Source: an uncultured Oscillospiraceae bacterium
Lineage (GTDB): Bacteria > Bacillota > Clostridia > Oscillospirales > Oscillospiraceae
Length of the DNA stretch: 64,000 bases
Assembly: GCA_947630375.1 (NCBI GenBank)
Contig: CANRHH010000006.1
Coordinates: 1-64,000 of the forward strand
Direction: 5' to 3'
Part shown: positions 24,879 through 33,026 of the stretch, one piece after another
Numbering within the stretch: the stretch's first letter is position 1
How the letters are laid out: each line of letters starts with the position of its first letter
Notes under the pieces: model-generated
The model's input: the letters and a program-made list of their open reading frames with translations, nothing else
Databases searched by the model: none
What the model was told of the DNA's origin: nothing
Translations under genes and position numbers: made by a program

Positions 24879-25409
24879 TTATTTCTTGACGACTTTCTTT
24901 TTCTTGGGCCGGAACATGTTGATGCTGATCCGGTGGGTCTTGTCCCGCTGGAAGGACTCCTCGTAGATCCGCAGGTAGCCGGTCTCCATGATGAGCCACT
25001 CGCCGTCCACCTTCACATACTTGTCGGTGTAGATGGCGGAACCCTGGATCTGGGTGCCCTCATAGGGGTTGCCCTCGGCGAAGATCAGGTTGTCCTGGAG
25101 GTACCATTTGCCGACAGCCTCAGTGTCGCTGACGATGGTGATCTCCGGGTTGTGGCCCTGGTGCAGGGTGATCTCCGTGGGAGGCTGGACCTCCTTGAAG
25201 TAGTCGGTGATCTCCTTGGGGCCGTGGAACACCAGCTTGCCGTTGGAGTAGGAGGTGGAGATGTCAGGGTGCATGGTCTTCTCCAGCGCGTCCCAATCCT
25301 TGGTGTCCAGCGCGCGGAAGTAGCGGCTCTTGAGGACCTTGATGGCCTCGATATCCTTCATTTTCTGGACTTCTTTTTCAAGCGCTTCCAGCCGTTCTTC
25401 AACAGTCAT
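24879..25409 (-). CDS. baiE: Bile acid 7alpha-dehydratase
   Basis: Removes the 7alpha-hydroxyl as water from 3-oxo-Delta4-cholyl intermediates, the rate-limiting step of bile-acid 7alpha-dehydroxylation. A 176-aa SnoaL/NTF2-like single-domain protein. By recalled alignment with Clostridium scindens BaiE, residues Tyr30, Asp35, Tyr54, His83 and Asp106 fall at identical positions (RYFRALD, STSYSNGKLVFH, EITLHQGHNPEIT, WYLQDN), and the active-site Arg is Arg147 (GYLRIYEE), shifted by one through a single-residue insertion. A lysine-rich tail (KKKKVVKK) extends beyond the family core. AAAGGAC precedes the ATG. It lies 42 bases after baiCD on one leftward transcript. Confidence 0.95.
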   Translation of the reverse strand: MTVEERLEALEKEVQKMKDIEAIKVLKSRYFRALDTKDWDALEKTMHPDISTSYSNGKLVFHGPKEITDYFKEVQPPTEITLHQGHNPEITIVSDTEAVGKWYLQDNLIFAEGNPYEGTQIQGSAIYTDKYVKVDGEWLIMETGYLRIYEESFQRDKTHRISINMFRPKKKKVVKK

Positions 25410-25451
25410 GATAAATCGTCCTTTCTACAAGATGTGTGGATCCGGTGGCGG

Positions 25452-27380
25452 TCAGATGGCGGTGCCGACCTCGTAGGCCTCGCGGGTGGCGTCGATGCCC
25501 ATGCGGACTTCCTTGGCGTCGCCGATCACGTCGCAGGGGACGCCCAGCTCCGCGCACTTGGCGGTGAGGGCCTCGGTGGGACGGGAGGTGATGCCGATGG
25601 CGATGACCAGGCTGTCAAAATGCCGGGTCTTGGTGGAGGTCTTCTTGAACTTGTCGGTGAACTTGTAGGTGACCTCGTGGTCGCCGATGGAGAGGATGTT
25701 GGACTTGTTGCTGCGCTTGATCTGGTCGGGGGTGTATTCCAGGTTCAGGAACATGTTGCGCAGCATCCCGGTGCCGTTGCCCACGCGGACCTTGTCCATC
25801 ACGCGCACGTCGCAGCCCTTCTCATACAGGAACTGGGCCACTTCGATGCCGTCTCCGCCGCCGCCCAGGATCAGGGTCTCCCCATGGGCCACAGCCTTGC
25901 CGGAGAGGATATCGTCCACCGAGAAGATGTCCGCCCCGTCGATGCCGGGGATGTCGGGCGCTTTGTACTCGGCGCCGATGGCCACGATCACATGGTCGGG
26001 CTTCACTTCGGCGATCATCTCGGGCGTCACAGTGACGCCGGTCTTGATCTCGATGCCCATGCGCTCGCACTCCTTGGCCTCCCACAGGGCCGCCTCGGTG
26101 AAGCCCTGCTTCTTGGGGGCCTTGCCGGCCAGGATGAAGCGGCCGCCCAGATGGTCGGAGGCTTCGTAAATGGTGGGATTGTGGCCCCGGGCCTTCAGGA
26201 ACTCGGCCGCCATCATGCCGCCCAGGCCGCCGCCGATGATCATCACATTCTTGGGCGTGTCGGTCTTGGTCAGGCCCTTGTACTCCAGGCAGGCCATGGG
26301 GTTGCGGGTGCAGGTGATGTGGGTGGCGTTGGGGTCGATGACCTTGTCATAGCAGCCCTGGGTGCAGCCGATGCACTGGCGGATCTCGTCATCCCGGCCT
26401 TCCTTGGCCTTGTTGCACCACTCTGGGTCGGTGATCTGGGCGCGGCCGATGGCCACCATGTCGCACTTGCCCTCTTCGATCAGCTGGTTGGCCAGGGCGG
26501 GGGAGACGATGCGGCCCACGCCGGCCACGGGGATCTTCACGCGGGACTTGACCCGGGCGATGATCTCCATATTGAAGCCGGGCTCCAGGTTGTAGGGGGG
26601 AACCTCATACACCGTGGCGTTGCTGCGGGCGTTGCCGCGGGACAGGTCCACGATGTCCACACCGGCGTCCGCCGCCTGGTTGATGAACTCCACGATCTCG
26701 TCCTCGCTCATGTTCTTGGGCATCATCTCGTCGATGGCGTCCAGCCGCATGAACAGGGGCATGTCCTCAGGCATGTTGGCCCGGATGGCCTTGATGCACT
26801 CTAAGGGGAAGCGGCAGCGATTTTCAAAGCTCCCGCCGTACTCGTCGGTCCGGGTGTTCAGATAGGGATTGAGGAACTCGTGGGGCAGATAGGTATGGGC
26901 GGCGTGATACTCCATGGTATCAAAGCCGGCGTCCACCACCCGCTTGGCGGCCTCGCCGAACTGGCGCACGATCCGGTGGATATCCTCCACGCTCAGGGTG
27001 TCGGGGGTCTCCAGCTTGTTGGTCTCGTCAAAGAACTGCTCGGGCACAAAGCCGCCGTGCCAGATTTGCACACCGGCCTTGCCGCCGGCGGCGTGGATGG
27101 CGTCGGTGACTTTCTTCATGCCGGCCACGTCCTCATCGGTGTACATGCCGTAGTACAGAGGGGCGTGGGACTCGGGGCAGACGGAGACGATCTCCACCAT
27201 ATTCAGGCCGCAGCCGCCGGCGGCGCGGGCCGCGTGGTAGGCCACCACGTCCTCGGCCACACCGTGCCGGTTCTTGACCATTTTGGTGTTCATGCCGGGA
27301 AGCAGAATACGGTTCTTCAGCTCCAGTCCGCGGAGCTTAATGGGGCTAAACAGAGCATCATAACTCATAAGCTGTACCAT
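25452..27380 (-). CDS. baiCD: 3-oxo-Delta4-bile acid oxidoreductase (old-yellow-enzyme/2,4-dienoyl-CoA reductase family)
   Basis: An iron-sulfur flavoenzyme that introduces, and in the reductive arm removes, the Delta4 double bond of 3-oxo bile acids. The TIM barrel with FMN covers about residues 1-340 (starting SYDALFSPIKLRGLELKNRI, with YHAAHTYLPHEFLNPYLN). The 4Fe-4S cysteines are in CIGCTQGCYD and CTRNP, and two Rossmann folds for FAD and NAD follow (IIGGGLGGMMAAEF; LILGGGGDGIEVAQF). Length 642 is close to known BaiCD (about 639). The beginning matches C. scindens BaiCD clearly as recalled. GGAAAG precedes the ATG at 27380; homology would start at the ATG at 27368. Confidence 0.93.
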   Translation of the reverse strand: MVQLMSYDALFSPIKLRGLELKNRILLPGMNTKMVKNRHGVAEDVVAYHAARAAGGCGLNMVEIVSVCPESHAPLYYGMYTDEDVAGMKKVTDAIHAAGGKAGVQIWHGGFVPEQFFDETNKLETPDTLSVEDIHRIVRQFGEAAKRVVDAGFDTMEYHAAHTYLPHEFLNPYLNTRTDEYGGSFENRCRFPLECIKAIRANMPEDMPLFMRLDAIDEMMPKNMSEDEIVEFINQAADAGVDIVDLSRGNARSNATVYEVPPYNLEPGFNMEIIARVKSRVKIPVAGVGRIVSPALANQLIEEGKCDMVAIGRAQITDPEWCNKAKEGRDDEIRQCIGCTQGCYDKVIDPNATHITCTRNPMACLEYKGLTKTDTPKNVMIIGGGLGGMMAAEFLKARGHNPTIYEASDHLGGRFILAGKAPKKQGFTEAALWEAKECERMGIEIKTGVTVTPEMIAEVKPDHVIVAIGAEYKAPDIPGIDGADIFSVDDILSGKAVAHGETLILGGGGDGIEVAQFLYEKGCDVRVMDKVRVGNGTGMLRNMFLNLEYTPDQIKRSNKSNILSIGDHEVTYKFTDKFKKTSTKTRHFDSLVIAIGITSRPTEALTAKCAELGVPCDVIGDAKEVRMGIDATREAYEVGTAI

Positions 27381-27882
27381 CTTTCCTTTTCAAAATTTTA
27401 ATTTTTTTTGCCTGTTTTTCAGGCTTTTTCGGGAAGCTGCTCGGTTGGGAAGAACACGGCAGAAAACTTTTATGACAAAATTATAACACCCGGACATTAT
27501 ACGCACTGGATATTATCTTGCGATATCATAAAAAGGAAATGTACAAAAATTGAAGTTTTACCGTCACTTTTCAAAGACTCCCGGCAAATTGCATAAAGCG
27601 TTTTCGGATAAAAGGGCGCCCGCCTGATGGAAATGTTAAAAAATAGAGGGCCTTTTTGGGGACGTCCGGGGCCGCCCGGCGGCGGAGGGAGAGAAAAAAC
27701 GCATAAAATGTAAGCGATTTATAAAATAATGACGAATAAATAAACAGAAAAATGCGGCTTTTTCTGTGGGGTTTCTGTCTGTTTCCCGATAAAAATGAGT
27801 GACATAAAATTCACATGTGCCCTATAATAACAAATAGTAAAAGGCCGCGCCGGCGGACGGCGGCGCGGGAATGGAGAGACAT
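27381..27882. promoter_or_regulatory. Divergent control region between baiCD-baiE and baiA-baiH
   Basis: About 500 AT-rich bases without a convincing gene. Rightward promoter: GTGACA 27799-27804 with TATAAT 27823-27828 (18-base spacing). Leftward -10 candidates are ATTATA at 27480-27485 and 27496-27501 (TATAAT on the minus strand) without a clear -35. A small stem with a T tract (GCCTG, TTTTT, CAGGC, TTTTT; 27410-27429) lies close to the baiCD start and is of unknown meaning. The long leaders leave room for regulator binding on both sides. Confidence 0.7.
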
Positions 27883-28641
27883 ATGGAGCTGCTGAAAAAC
27901 AAGGTGGCGGTGATCACCGGCGTCAACTCCGGGATCGGCCGCAAAACGGCGGAGCTGTTCGGGCAAAACGGCGCCAGCGTGGTGGGCGTGGATATCCGGA
28001 CGGACCGGATGGACCAGCTGCAGACCTGTATCGAGGCGGCGGGCGGCGCGTTTTTGCCCTGCCGGTGCGACGTGCGCAACGGGGCGGAGGTGAAAGAGGT
28101 GTTTGCCCGGGCCTTGGAGCGCTTCGGCCGGGTGGATATCGTGGTGAACAACGCGGGCGTGTCCTGCTCCAGCCCGGTGACCCGCATCAGCGGCGAGGAG
28201 TTTGACCGGGTGATGGACATCAACGTCAAAGGCGCCTTTAACTTCTGCAAGTACGCGGCCCGGCTCTTCAAGAAGCAGAAGCGGGGCGTCATCGTCAACA
28301 CCTCCTCCGTCAACGGGATCTATGGCTCCGGCATGGGCTGCCCCTATTCGGCCAGCAAGGCCGCCGTCATCGGGCTGACCCAGAGCCTGGCCATCGAGCT
28401 GGCCCCCTGGAATGTGCGGGTCAACTCCGTGGCCCCCGGGGTCATCAACACCGAGATGGTGAGTATGCTGACCGACCAGGCCCGGCAGACCTTTGCCAAC
28501 AGCATCCCCCTGCGGCGCATGGGCGAGGCGGAGGACGTGGCCGACGCGATCCTGTTCCTGGCCTCGGACATGGCCCGCTACATCACCGGCACCACCCTCT
28601 CTGTGGACGGCGGGTACCGTCCCAGCACCGTCAACCCCTGA
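27883..28641 (+). CDS. baiA: Bile acid 3alpha-hydroxysteroid dehydrogenase (BaiA type, copy 1)
   Basis: Short-chain dehydrogenase that oxidises the 3alpha-hydroxyl of cholyl-CoA and reduces the 3-oxo group at the end of the pathway. 252 aa: TGVNSGIG nucleotide loop (residues 12-19), NNAG, catalytic Ser in NTSSVNGIYGS, YSASK with catalytic Tyr and Lys, and the C-terminal SVDGGYRP. Asp37 at the end of the second beta strand predicts NAD. Start: ATG at 27883 behind GGAGAG, aligning with known BaiA starts; an ATG at 27871 overlaps the ribosome site. Followed 58 bases later by baiH. Confidence 0.82.
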   Translation: MELLKNKVAVITGVNSGIGRKTAELFGQNGASVVGVDIRTDRMDQLQTCIEAAGGAFLPCRCDVRNGAEVKEVFARALERFGRVDIVVNNAGVSCSSPVTRISGEEFDRVMDINVKGAFNFCKYAARLFKKQKRGVIVNTSSVNGIYGSGMGCPYSASKAAVIGLTQSLAIELAPWNVRVNSVAPGVINTEMVSMLTDQARQTFANSIPLRRMGEAEDVADAILFLASDMARYITGTTLSVDGGYRPSTVNP

Positions 28642-28699
28642 ATCCCACGCGACTGCGGAACACAAACACGAAAATATACAACGAAAAGGAGAAGGCAAC

Positions 28700-30691
28700 A
28701 TGATCACAGACATGAAAAACGCGAAACTGTTTACCCCCCTTCAGCTGGGCCGGACGACCCTGAAAAACCGCATCGCCATGGCCCCCATGAGCATGCACTA
28801 TGAGGCCTCCGACGGCACGGTCCCCAAACAGTTGGCGGACATCTTTGTGCGCCGGGCCGAGGGCGGCGCGGGCTACGTGGTCATCGACGCGGTGACCGTG
28901 GACCACAAGTATTGGTACATCGGCCGCACCACCGCTCTGGACAAGGACAAGCTGGTGCCCCAGTTCCGGGCCTTTGCCAAGCGCATCAGCGACGCGGGCA
29001 GCACCCTGATCCCCCAGATCATCCATCCGGGCCCCGAGTCCATCTGCGCCCTGAAGGGCATCAAGCCCCTGGGCCCCTCCGTGAACACCAACGCCAACGG
29101 CGCGGTGAGCCGGGCCATCAGCGTGGAGGAGATCCAGAAGATCGTCAAGCAGTACGGCCAGGCGGCCCGCCGGGCCGAAGAGGCCGGCTGCGGCGGCATC
29201 GCCCTGCACTGTGCCCACGCCTATATGCTCCCCGGCGCGTTCCTCTCCCCCCTGCGCAACAAGCGCATGGACGAGTACGGCGGCTGCATCGACAACCGGG
29301 CCCGCCTGACCCTGGAGATCATCGAGGAGTGCCGGCGGAACGTGAGCCGGGATTTCCCCATCATCCTGCGGGTCTCCGGCTCCGAGCGGCAGCCCGGCGG
29401 CAACGGCCTGGACGAGATGCTGTATCTGGCCCCCAAGTTCGAGGCGGCCGGCGTGGACATGCTGGAGGTCTCCGGCGGCGTCCAGTACGAGGGATTGCAG
29501 AACATCCTGCCCTCCCACAGCCAGAAGATCGGCATGAACGTGTACGAGGCCTCCGAGATCAAGAAGGTGGTCAACATCCCTGTGTTCGTGGTGGGCAAGA
29601 TCAACGACATCCGCTACGGCGCCGACCTGGTGGAGCGGGGCCTGGTGGACGGCATCAGCCTGGGCCGCCCCCTGCTGGCCGATCCCGACCTGCCCAAGAA
29701 GGCCTATGAAAACCGCTTTGACGATATCACCCCCTGCGGCTCCTGCGGCGGCCGCTGCATCACCCCCGAGGATCCCCAGCACCCGGTGTGCAAGTGCCAC
29801 ATCAACCCCCTGGTGGGCCGGGAGTACGACTTCCCCTTTAATCCGGTGGACAAGCCCCGGAAGATCCTCATCGTGGGCGCCGGCCCCGGCGGCATGTACA
29901 CCGCCGTCACCGCCGCCGAGCGGGGGCATGACGTGACCGTGTGGGAGAAGAGCGGCCAGATCGGCGGCCAGCTGAACCTGGCGGTGGTCTCCCCCGGCAA
30001 GCAGGAGATGTGCAAGTGGCTGGTCCACCTGAACTACCGGGCCAAGAAGGCCGGCGTGAAGTTCGAGTTCAAGAAGGAAGCCACCGTGGAGAACGTGAAG
30101 GAGTTCGCCCCCGACGCGGTGGTCCTGGCCACCGGCGCCACCCCGCTGATCCCCACCTTCATCAAGGGCGTGGGCCAGTATCCCATCATCACCACCCATG
30201 ACATCCTCAGCCGGAAGGTCACCATCCCCAAGGGCCGCGTGTGCATCCTGGGCGGCGGCGAAGTGGCCTGCGAGACCGCCGAGATGCTCATGGCCGACGC
30301 CCGGCCCAACTCCTTTGCCACCACCGGCAGCATCGGCGACGTGGAAGTGGAGCTGGTGGAGATGCTGCCCCAGATGATGACCGGCGTGTGCCTGCCCAAC
30401 CGGAACATCGCCCTGGCCAGCCTCCGCCGGGAGGGCGTGAAGATGCACGTCAACTCCAAGGTCCTGGAGGTCACCGAGCACGATGTGAAGATCCAGCACA
30501 AGGACGGCAGCGAGGAGTGGCTCAAGGGCTTTGACTACATCGTCCTGGGCCTGGGCTCCCGGAAGTACGATCCCCTGTCCGAGGCCCTGAAGGACGTGGT
30601 GCCCGAGATCCATGTGATCGGCGACGCCATCAAGCCGGGCCAGTCCAGTGACGCCATGCATCAGGGCTTCGAGGTGGGCTACAACCTGTAA
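28700..30691 (+). CDS. baiH: Bile acid Delta6-reducing iron-sulfur flavoenzyme
   Basis: Old-yellow-enzyme/2,4-dienoyl-CoA reductase family. In the reconstituted pathway BaiH reduces the 3-oxo-4,6-diene made after dehydration. 663 aa, against about 661 in C. scindens BaiH. The barrel opens with KLFTPLQLGRTTLKNRIAMA and contains ADIFVRRAEGGAGYVVIDAV and LHCAHAYMLPGAFLSPLRNK. The cluster motif is CGSCGGRC with a later CKCHINP, then Rossmann segments IVGAGPGGMYTAVTAAERGH and ILGGGEVACETAE. Several of these stretches match BaiH better than BaiCD as I recall them. AAGGAGAAGG precedes the ATG at 28700. Confidence 0.93.
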   Translation: MITDMKNAKLFTPLQLGRTTLKNRIAMAPMSMHYEASDGTVPKQLADIFVRRAEGGAGYVVIDAVTVDHKYWYIGRTTALDKDKLVPQFRAFAKRISDAGSTLIPQIIHPGPESICALKGIKPLGPSVNTNANGAVSRAISVEEIQKIVKQYGQAARRAEEAGCGGIALHCAHAYMLPGAFLSPLRNKRMDEYGGCIDNRARLTLEIIEECRRNVSRDFPIILRVSGSERQPGGNGLDEMLYLAPKFEAAGVDMLEVSGGVQYEGLQNILPSHSQKIGMNVYEASEIKKVVNIPVFVVGKINDIRYGADLVERGLVDGISLGRPLLADPDLPKKAYENRFDDITPCGSCGGRCITPEDPQHPVCKCHINPLVGREYDFPFNPVDKPRKILIVGAGPGGMYTAVTAAERGHDVTVWEKSGQIGGQLNLAVVSPGKQEMCKWLVHLNYRAKKAGVKFEFKKEATVENVKEFAPDAVVLATGATPLIPTFIKGVGQYPIITTHDILSRKVTIPKGRVCILGGGEVACETAEMLMADARPNSFATTGSIGDVEVELVEMLPQMMTGVCLPNRNIALASLRREGVKMHVNSKVLEVTEHDVKIQHKDGSEEWLKGFDYIVLGLGSRKYDPLSEALKDVVPEIHVIGDAIKPGQSSDAMHQGFEVGYNL

Positions 30692-30726
30692 AAAACCTGG
30701 CCAACTTTTTGACAAATACTATCCGC

Positions 30727-30765
30727 GCCCCGGACGGAAAATCCGTCCGGGGCTGTTAATTTTAG
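30727..30765 (+). terminator. Terminator after baiH
   Basis: Perfect 12-bp stem GCCCCGGACGGA / TCCGTCCGGGGC with an AAA loop (30727-30753), followed by TGTTAATTTT. It separates baiA-baiH from the regulator transcript. Confidence 0.88.
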
Positions 30766-30801
30766 CGCAAAACTTGACATTTTGCTAAAAGATGATACAA
30801 T
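30760..30801 (+). promoter_or_regulatory. Promoter with inverted repeat, upstream of the tandem AraC regulator
   Basis: Consensus TTGACA at 30774-30779 and TACAAT at 30796-30801, 16 bases apart. The -35 box lies between inverted arms TTTTAGC-gc-AAAA (30760-30772) and TTTTGCTAAAA (30780-30790), a likely operator. Confidence 0.8.
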
Positions 30802-30862
30802 TTATATTTGAACTATTCCATACTTTGAACGGTTCCGCGGCGCGGGACCGTCCGGGAGGGGA

Positions 30863-32110
30863 GTGACGGCGGTGAAGCAGGGCAGAGTCCTCTACGAAAA
30901 GGCGAAGGAGCGCGTGTTTACCGGCCCTGACAAATATCTGGTTTTGCAAAAGGTGCTCATCAGCGACCATATGTCCCCCGTGCTGGAATTTGACAGCTAT
31001 TTTATCCTGGTCCGGCGGGGGGAGGGCAAATTCGTCATCAACGGCGAGGCCTTTGACGCCCTGCCCGGCTGCGTGGCCTGGATCCAGGCCTCCCAGGTGC
31101 TGTCCATCCTGCCCGCCTTCGGGGAGGAGATGGAGCTGTGGGTCTGTGCCTACGACTATCAGCTGCTGAACTATTTCATGTTCGACCAGGTGAGCCTGAA
31201 CAAGGAGAGCGACATCGTCACCGAGGTGCCGGTGATCGGCCCCGAGGGGGAGAACATGCCCGCGCTGCTGAAGCTCTTCAGCCAGTTTGACCAGCTGTGC
31301 CGGATGAAGAGCAACGGGGCGGCGGTGATCCGCAGCGCCTATCTGCGGAAGATGGAGCTGCTGTATAACCGGGAGGCCCAGAAATACAAAGAGCAGTACA
31401 GGCTGGACGACATGCCTCTGGGCCGCCGGGTCAGCCTGTATATCGCCACCCGCAGCACCCTGAAGCTGACGCCGGAGTCGGTGGCGGAGGCCATCTCCCC
31501 CCAGCTCACCGGCGCGGCGGTGAACCACGCCCTGCTGGTGACCACGGGGATGAATTTCAACCAATACCTGGTCCGGCTGCGGCTGGTGATGGCGGCCTCC
31601 TACTTTTTATATTACAGCCTGCCCTTTGACTATATCGCCTCCAGCGTGGGCTTTGATATCGACGTGACCTTTTACCGCCGCTTTAAAAAGCTCACCGGCA
31701 TGACCCCGGAGACCTACCGCAGCCAGATGCTCAGCAATGGAAAAAGCGGCCGGGTCTACCGGAAGATGATCCTCAGTGAGCACATCGTCTCCACCGTCAA
31801 CTATCTGTACGAAAACCTCACCGAGCATATCGACGCGGAGACTATCTCCAAGGCCCTGTTCGTATCCGGGAGCCTGCTGCGCATCCAGTTCAAGGACTGC
31901 TTCAATACCGGCTTCAAGAACATCCTGGCCCTGTTCCGGGTCCGCTACGCCGAGGCCCTGCTCACCACCACGGACATGCCCGTGATCGACATCTCCATCG
32001 AGTCCGGCTTCAGCTCGGACCGGACCTTTAGCCGGACCTTCTGGGAGATCAACGGCGTTTCGCCCAGCGAGTTCAGAAAGCAGCGCCGGGAGAGGAGGAA
32101 GGACGCCTGA
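30863..32110 (+). CDS. Transcriptional regulator with two tandem AraC-type DNA-binding domains
   Basis: A 415-aa protein. Residues 1-170 are a cupin-like sensor (YFILVRRGEGKFVINGEAFD). Residues about 190-285 form a first, diverged AraC/XylS domain (LKLTPESVAEAISPQLTGAA, then FDYIASSVGFDIDVTFYRRF-KKLTGMTPETYR). Residues about 305-410 form a second (IDAETISKALFVSGSLLRIQ, then PVIDISIESGFSSDRTFSRT, NGVSPSEFRKQ). Two full DNA-binding domains in one chain are unusual, as AraC proteins normally have one of about 100 aa. AraC-type BarA/BarB proteins adjoin known bai operons, so a bile-acid-responsive regulator is the best inference. Confidence 0.85.
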   Translation: MTAVKQGRVLYEKAKERVFTGPDKYLVLQKVLISDHMSPVLEFDSYFILVRRGEGKFVINGEAFDALPGCVAWIQASQVLSILPAFGEEMELWVCAYDYQLLNYFMFDQVSLNKESDIVTEVPVIGPEGENMPALLKLFSQFDQLCRMKSNGAAVIRSAYLRKMELLYNREAQKYKEQYRLDDMPLGRRVSLYIATRSTLKLTPESVAEAISPQLTGAAVNHALLVTTGMNFNQYLVRLRLVMAASYFLYYSLPFDYIASSVGFDIDVTFYRRFKKLTGMTPETYRSQMLSNGKSGRVYRKMILSEHIVSTVNYLYENLTEHIDAETISKALFVSGSLLRIQFKDCFNTGFKNILALFRVRYAEALLTTTDMPVIDISIESGFSSDRTFSRTFWEINGVSPSEFRKQRRERRKDA

Positions 32111-32111
32111 T

Positions 32112-32666
32112 ATGCAAGGAAAGAAAGAAGGAACCCTCAATTCCAAATTTGGGGAGACGCACAGCTATTTTGTGCGCAACGTGCTGCCCAGCGGCATCCA
32201 GGCCCACCGGCGCAGCGTCCACAGCCCCACCTCCCTGATCCACAACCGGGATCAGACCTTTCTGCTCATCCGGCGGGGCGCCGGCATCCTGACCGTCAAC
32301 GGCCTGGAGTATGCCCTGCGGCCCGGCACCCTGGTGAGCCTGGGGCCCTTCCATATCTATTCCTACACCCCCGGCGAGGGGCAGACCCTGGAAGTGACGG
32401 AGAGCCGCATGAACAACGGGGCCTATATGTACCTGATCTCCAACCCCTATTTCCGGATGCAGAACTTCACCGTCCCCTCGGAGCCGCCGGTGGTCTATCT
32501 GGAGGGGCTGATGCGGGAGGTGGCCTACACGGCCATGGACGGGCTCCTGACCGAACAGGGGAAGAACACCTGGGACGCCGGCAGCCTCTGCTTCTGCTAT
32601 ATGACGGAGCTGTTCGGCATCGTGGCCGACGAGATGGCCCGGAGAAAGAATAAAAACAAGAAGTAA
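32112..32666 (+). CDS. Cupin-only sensor protein related to AraC N-terminal domains
   Basis: A 184-aa protein one base after the regulator stop. It has the beta-barrel pattern of AraC ligand domains: FLLIRRGAGILTVNGLEYAL and RPGTLVSLGPFHIYSYTP, similar to YFILVRRGEGKFVING in the protein upstream. No helix-turn-helix domain follows; it ends in a lysine-rich tail after FCYMTELFGIVADEMARRK. It may bind the same ligand and modulate the regulator, or be a regulator that has lost its DNA-binding half. A strong terminator follows. Confidence 0.72.
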   Translation: MQGKKEGTLNSKFGETHSYFVRNVLPSGIQAHRRSVHSPTSLIHNRDQTFLLIRRGAGILTVNGLEYALRPGTLVSLGPFHIYSYTPGEGQTLEVTESRMNNGAYMYLISNPYFRMQNFTVPSEPPVVYLEGLMREVAYTAMDGLLTEQGKNTWDAGSLCFCYMTELFGIVADEMARRKNKNKK

Positions 32667-32679
32667 TCAGTCGAGAAAC

Positions 32680-32720
32680 GCCGCCCTCCGGCTCCGCCGG
32701 AGAGGCGGCGCCGTTTTTTT
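32680..32720 (+). terminator. Terminator after the regulator pair
   Basis: GCCGCCCTCCGGC, TCC, GCCGGAGAGGCGGC stem (one extra base in one arm), then GCCGTTTTTTT. Confidence 0.9.
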
Positions 32721-33026
32721 CCGGCGGGTCCGGGGCTCCTCCGGCGAATAGTGTAGAAACTGGCCAAAGCTTTTCGACGGCGGTTTTCCGGTTTTTGTGG
32801 AATTTACATAATCCGGCGAAAGGCAAAAACGTAGCAAAATATAAAATTTTGTCAGCTGGCGTGGTATAAAATAAAAAAATTTAAACAAATACGGTGGGGA
32901 AAGAGCTGTTAAAATATTAGCGTATAGGAAGCATATTACAAAGGGGACCGGCGGGGTTTGGGAAGGCCCCGGCGGCCGGCAGAAAACTCCACAAGAATTT
33001 TTATGAACTGAGAAAGGAAGAAGCTT
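32721..33026 (+). promoter_or_regulatory. AT-rich leader of the baiA2-baiB-baiG-baiF transcript
   Basis: About 300 bases without a gene. A -10-like TATAAA lies at 32865-32870 within GGTATAAAATAAAAAAAT; the best upstream partner is poor. Further AT-rich words continue to 32935. AAAGGAAGAAGC precedes the ATG at 33027. An activator-dependent promoter would fit the weak -35. Confidence 0.5.

Noticed and set aside
27410-27429. Stem with T tract read as a plus-strand terminator upstream of baiCD
   Set aside because: The stem is only five base pairs and there is no rightward gene for it to end; kept only as a note in the control region.
27408-27596. 62-codon plus-strand frame in the divergent bai control region
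   Set aside because: No ribosome site, unremarkable composition, and it lies where leftward promoter elements are expected.
28631-30715. 694-codon minus-strand frame opposite baiH
   Set aside because: Shadow of baiH with biased composition and no domain.
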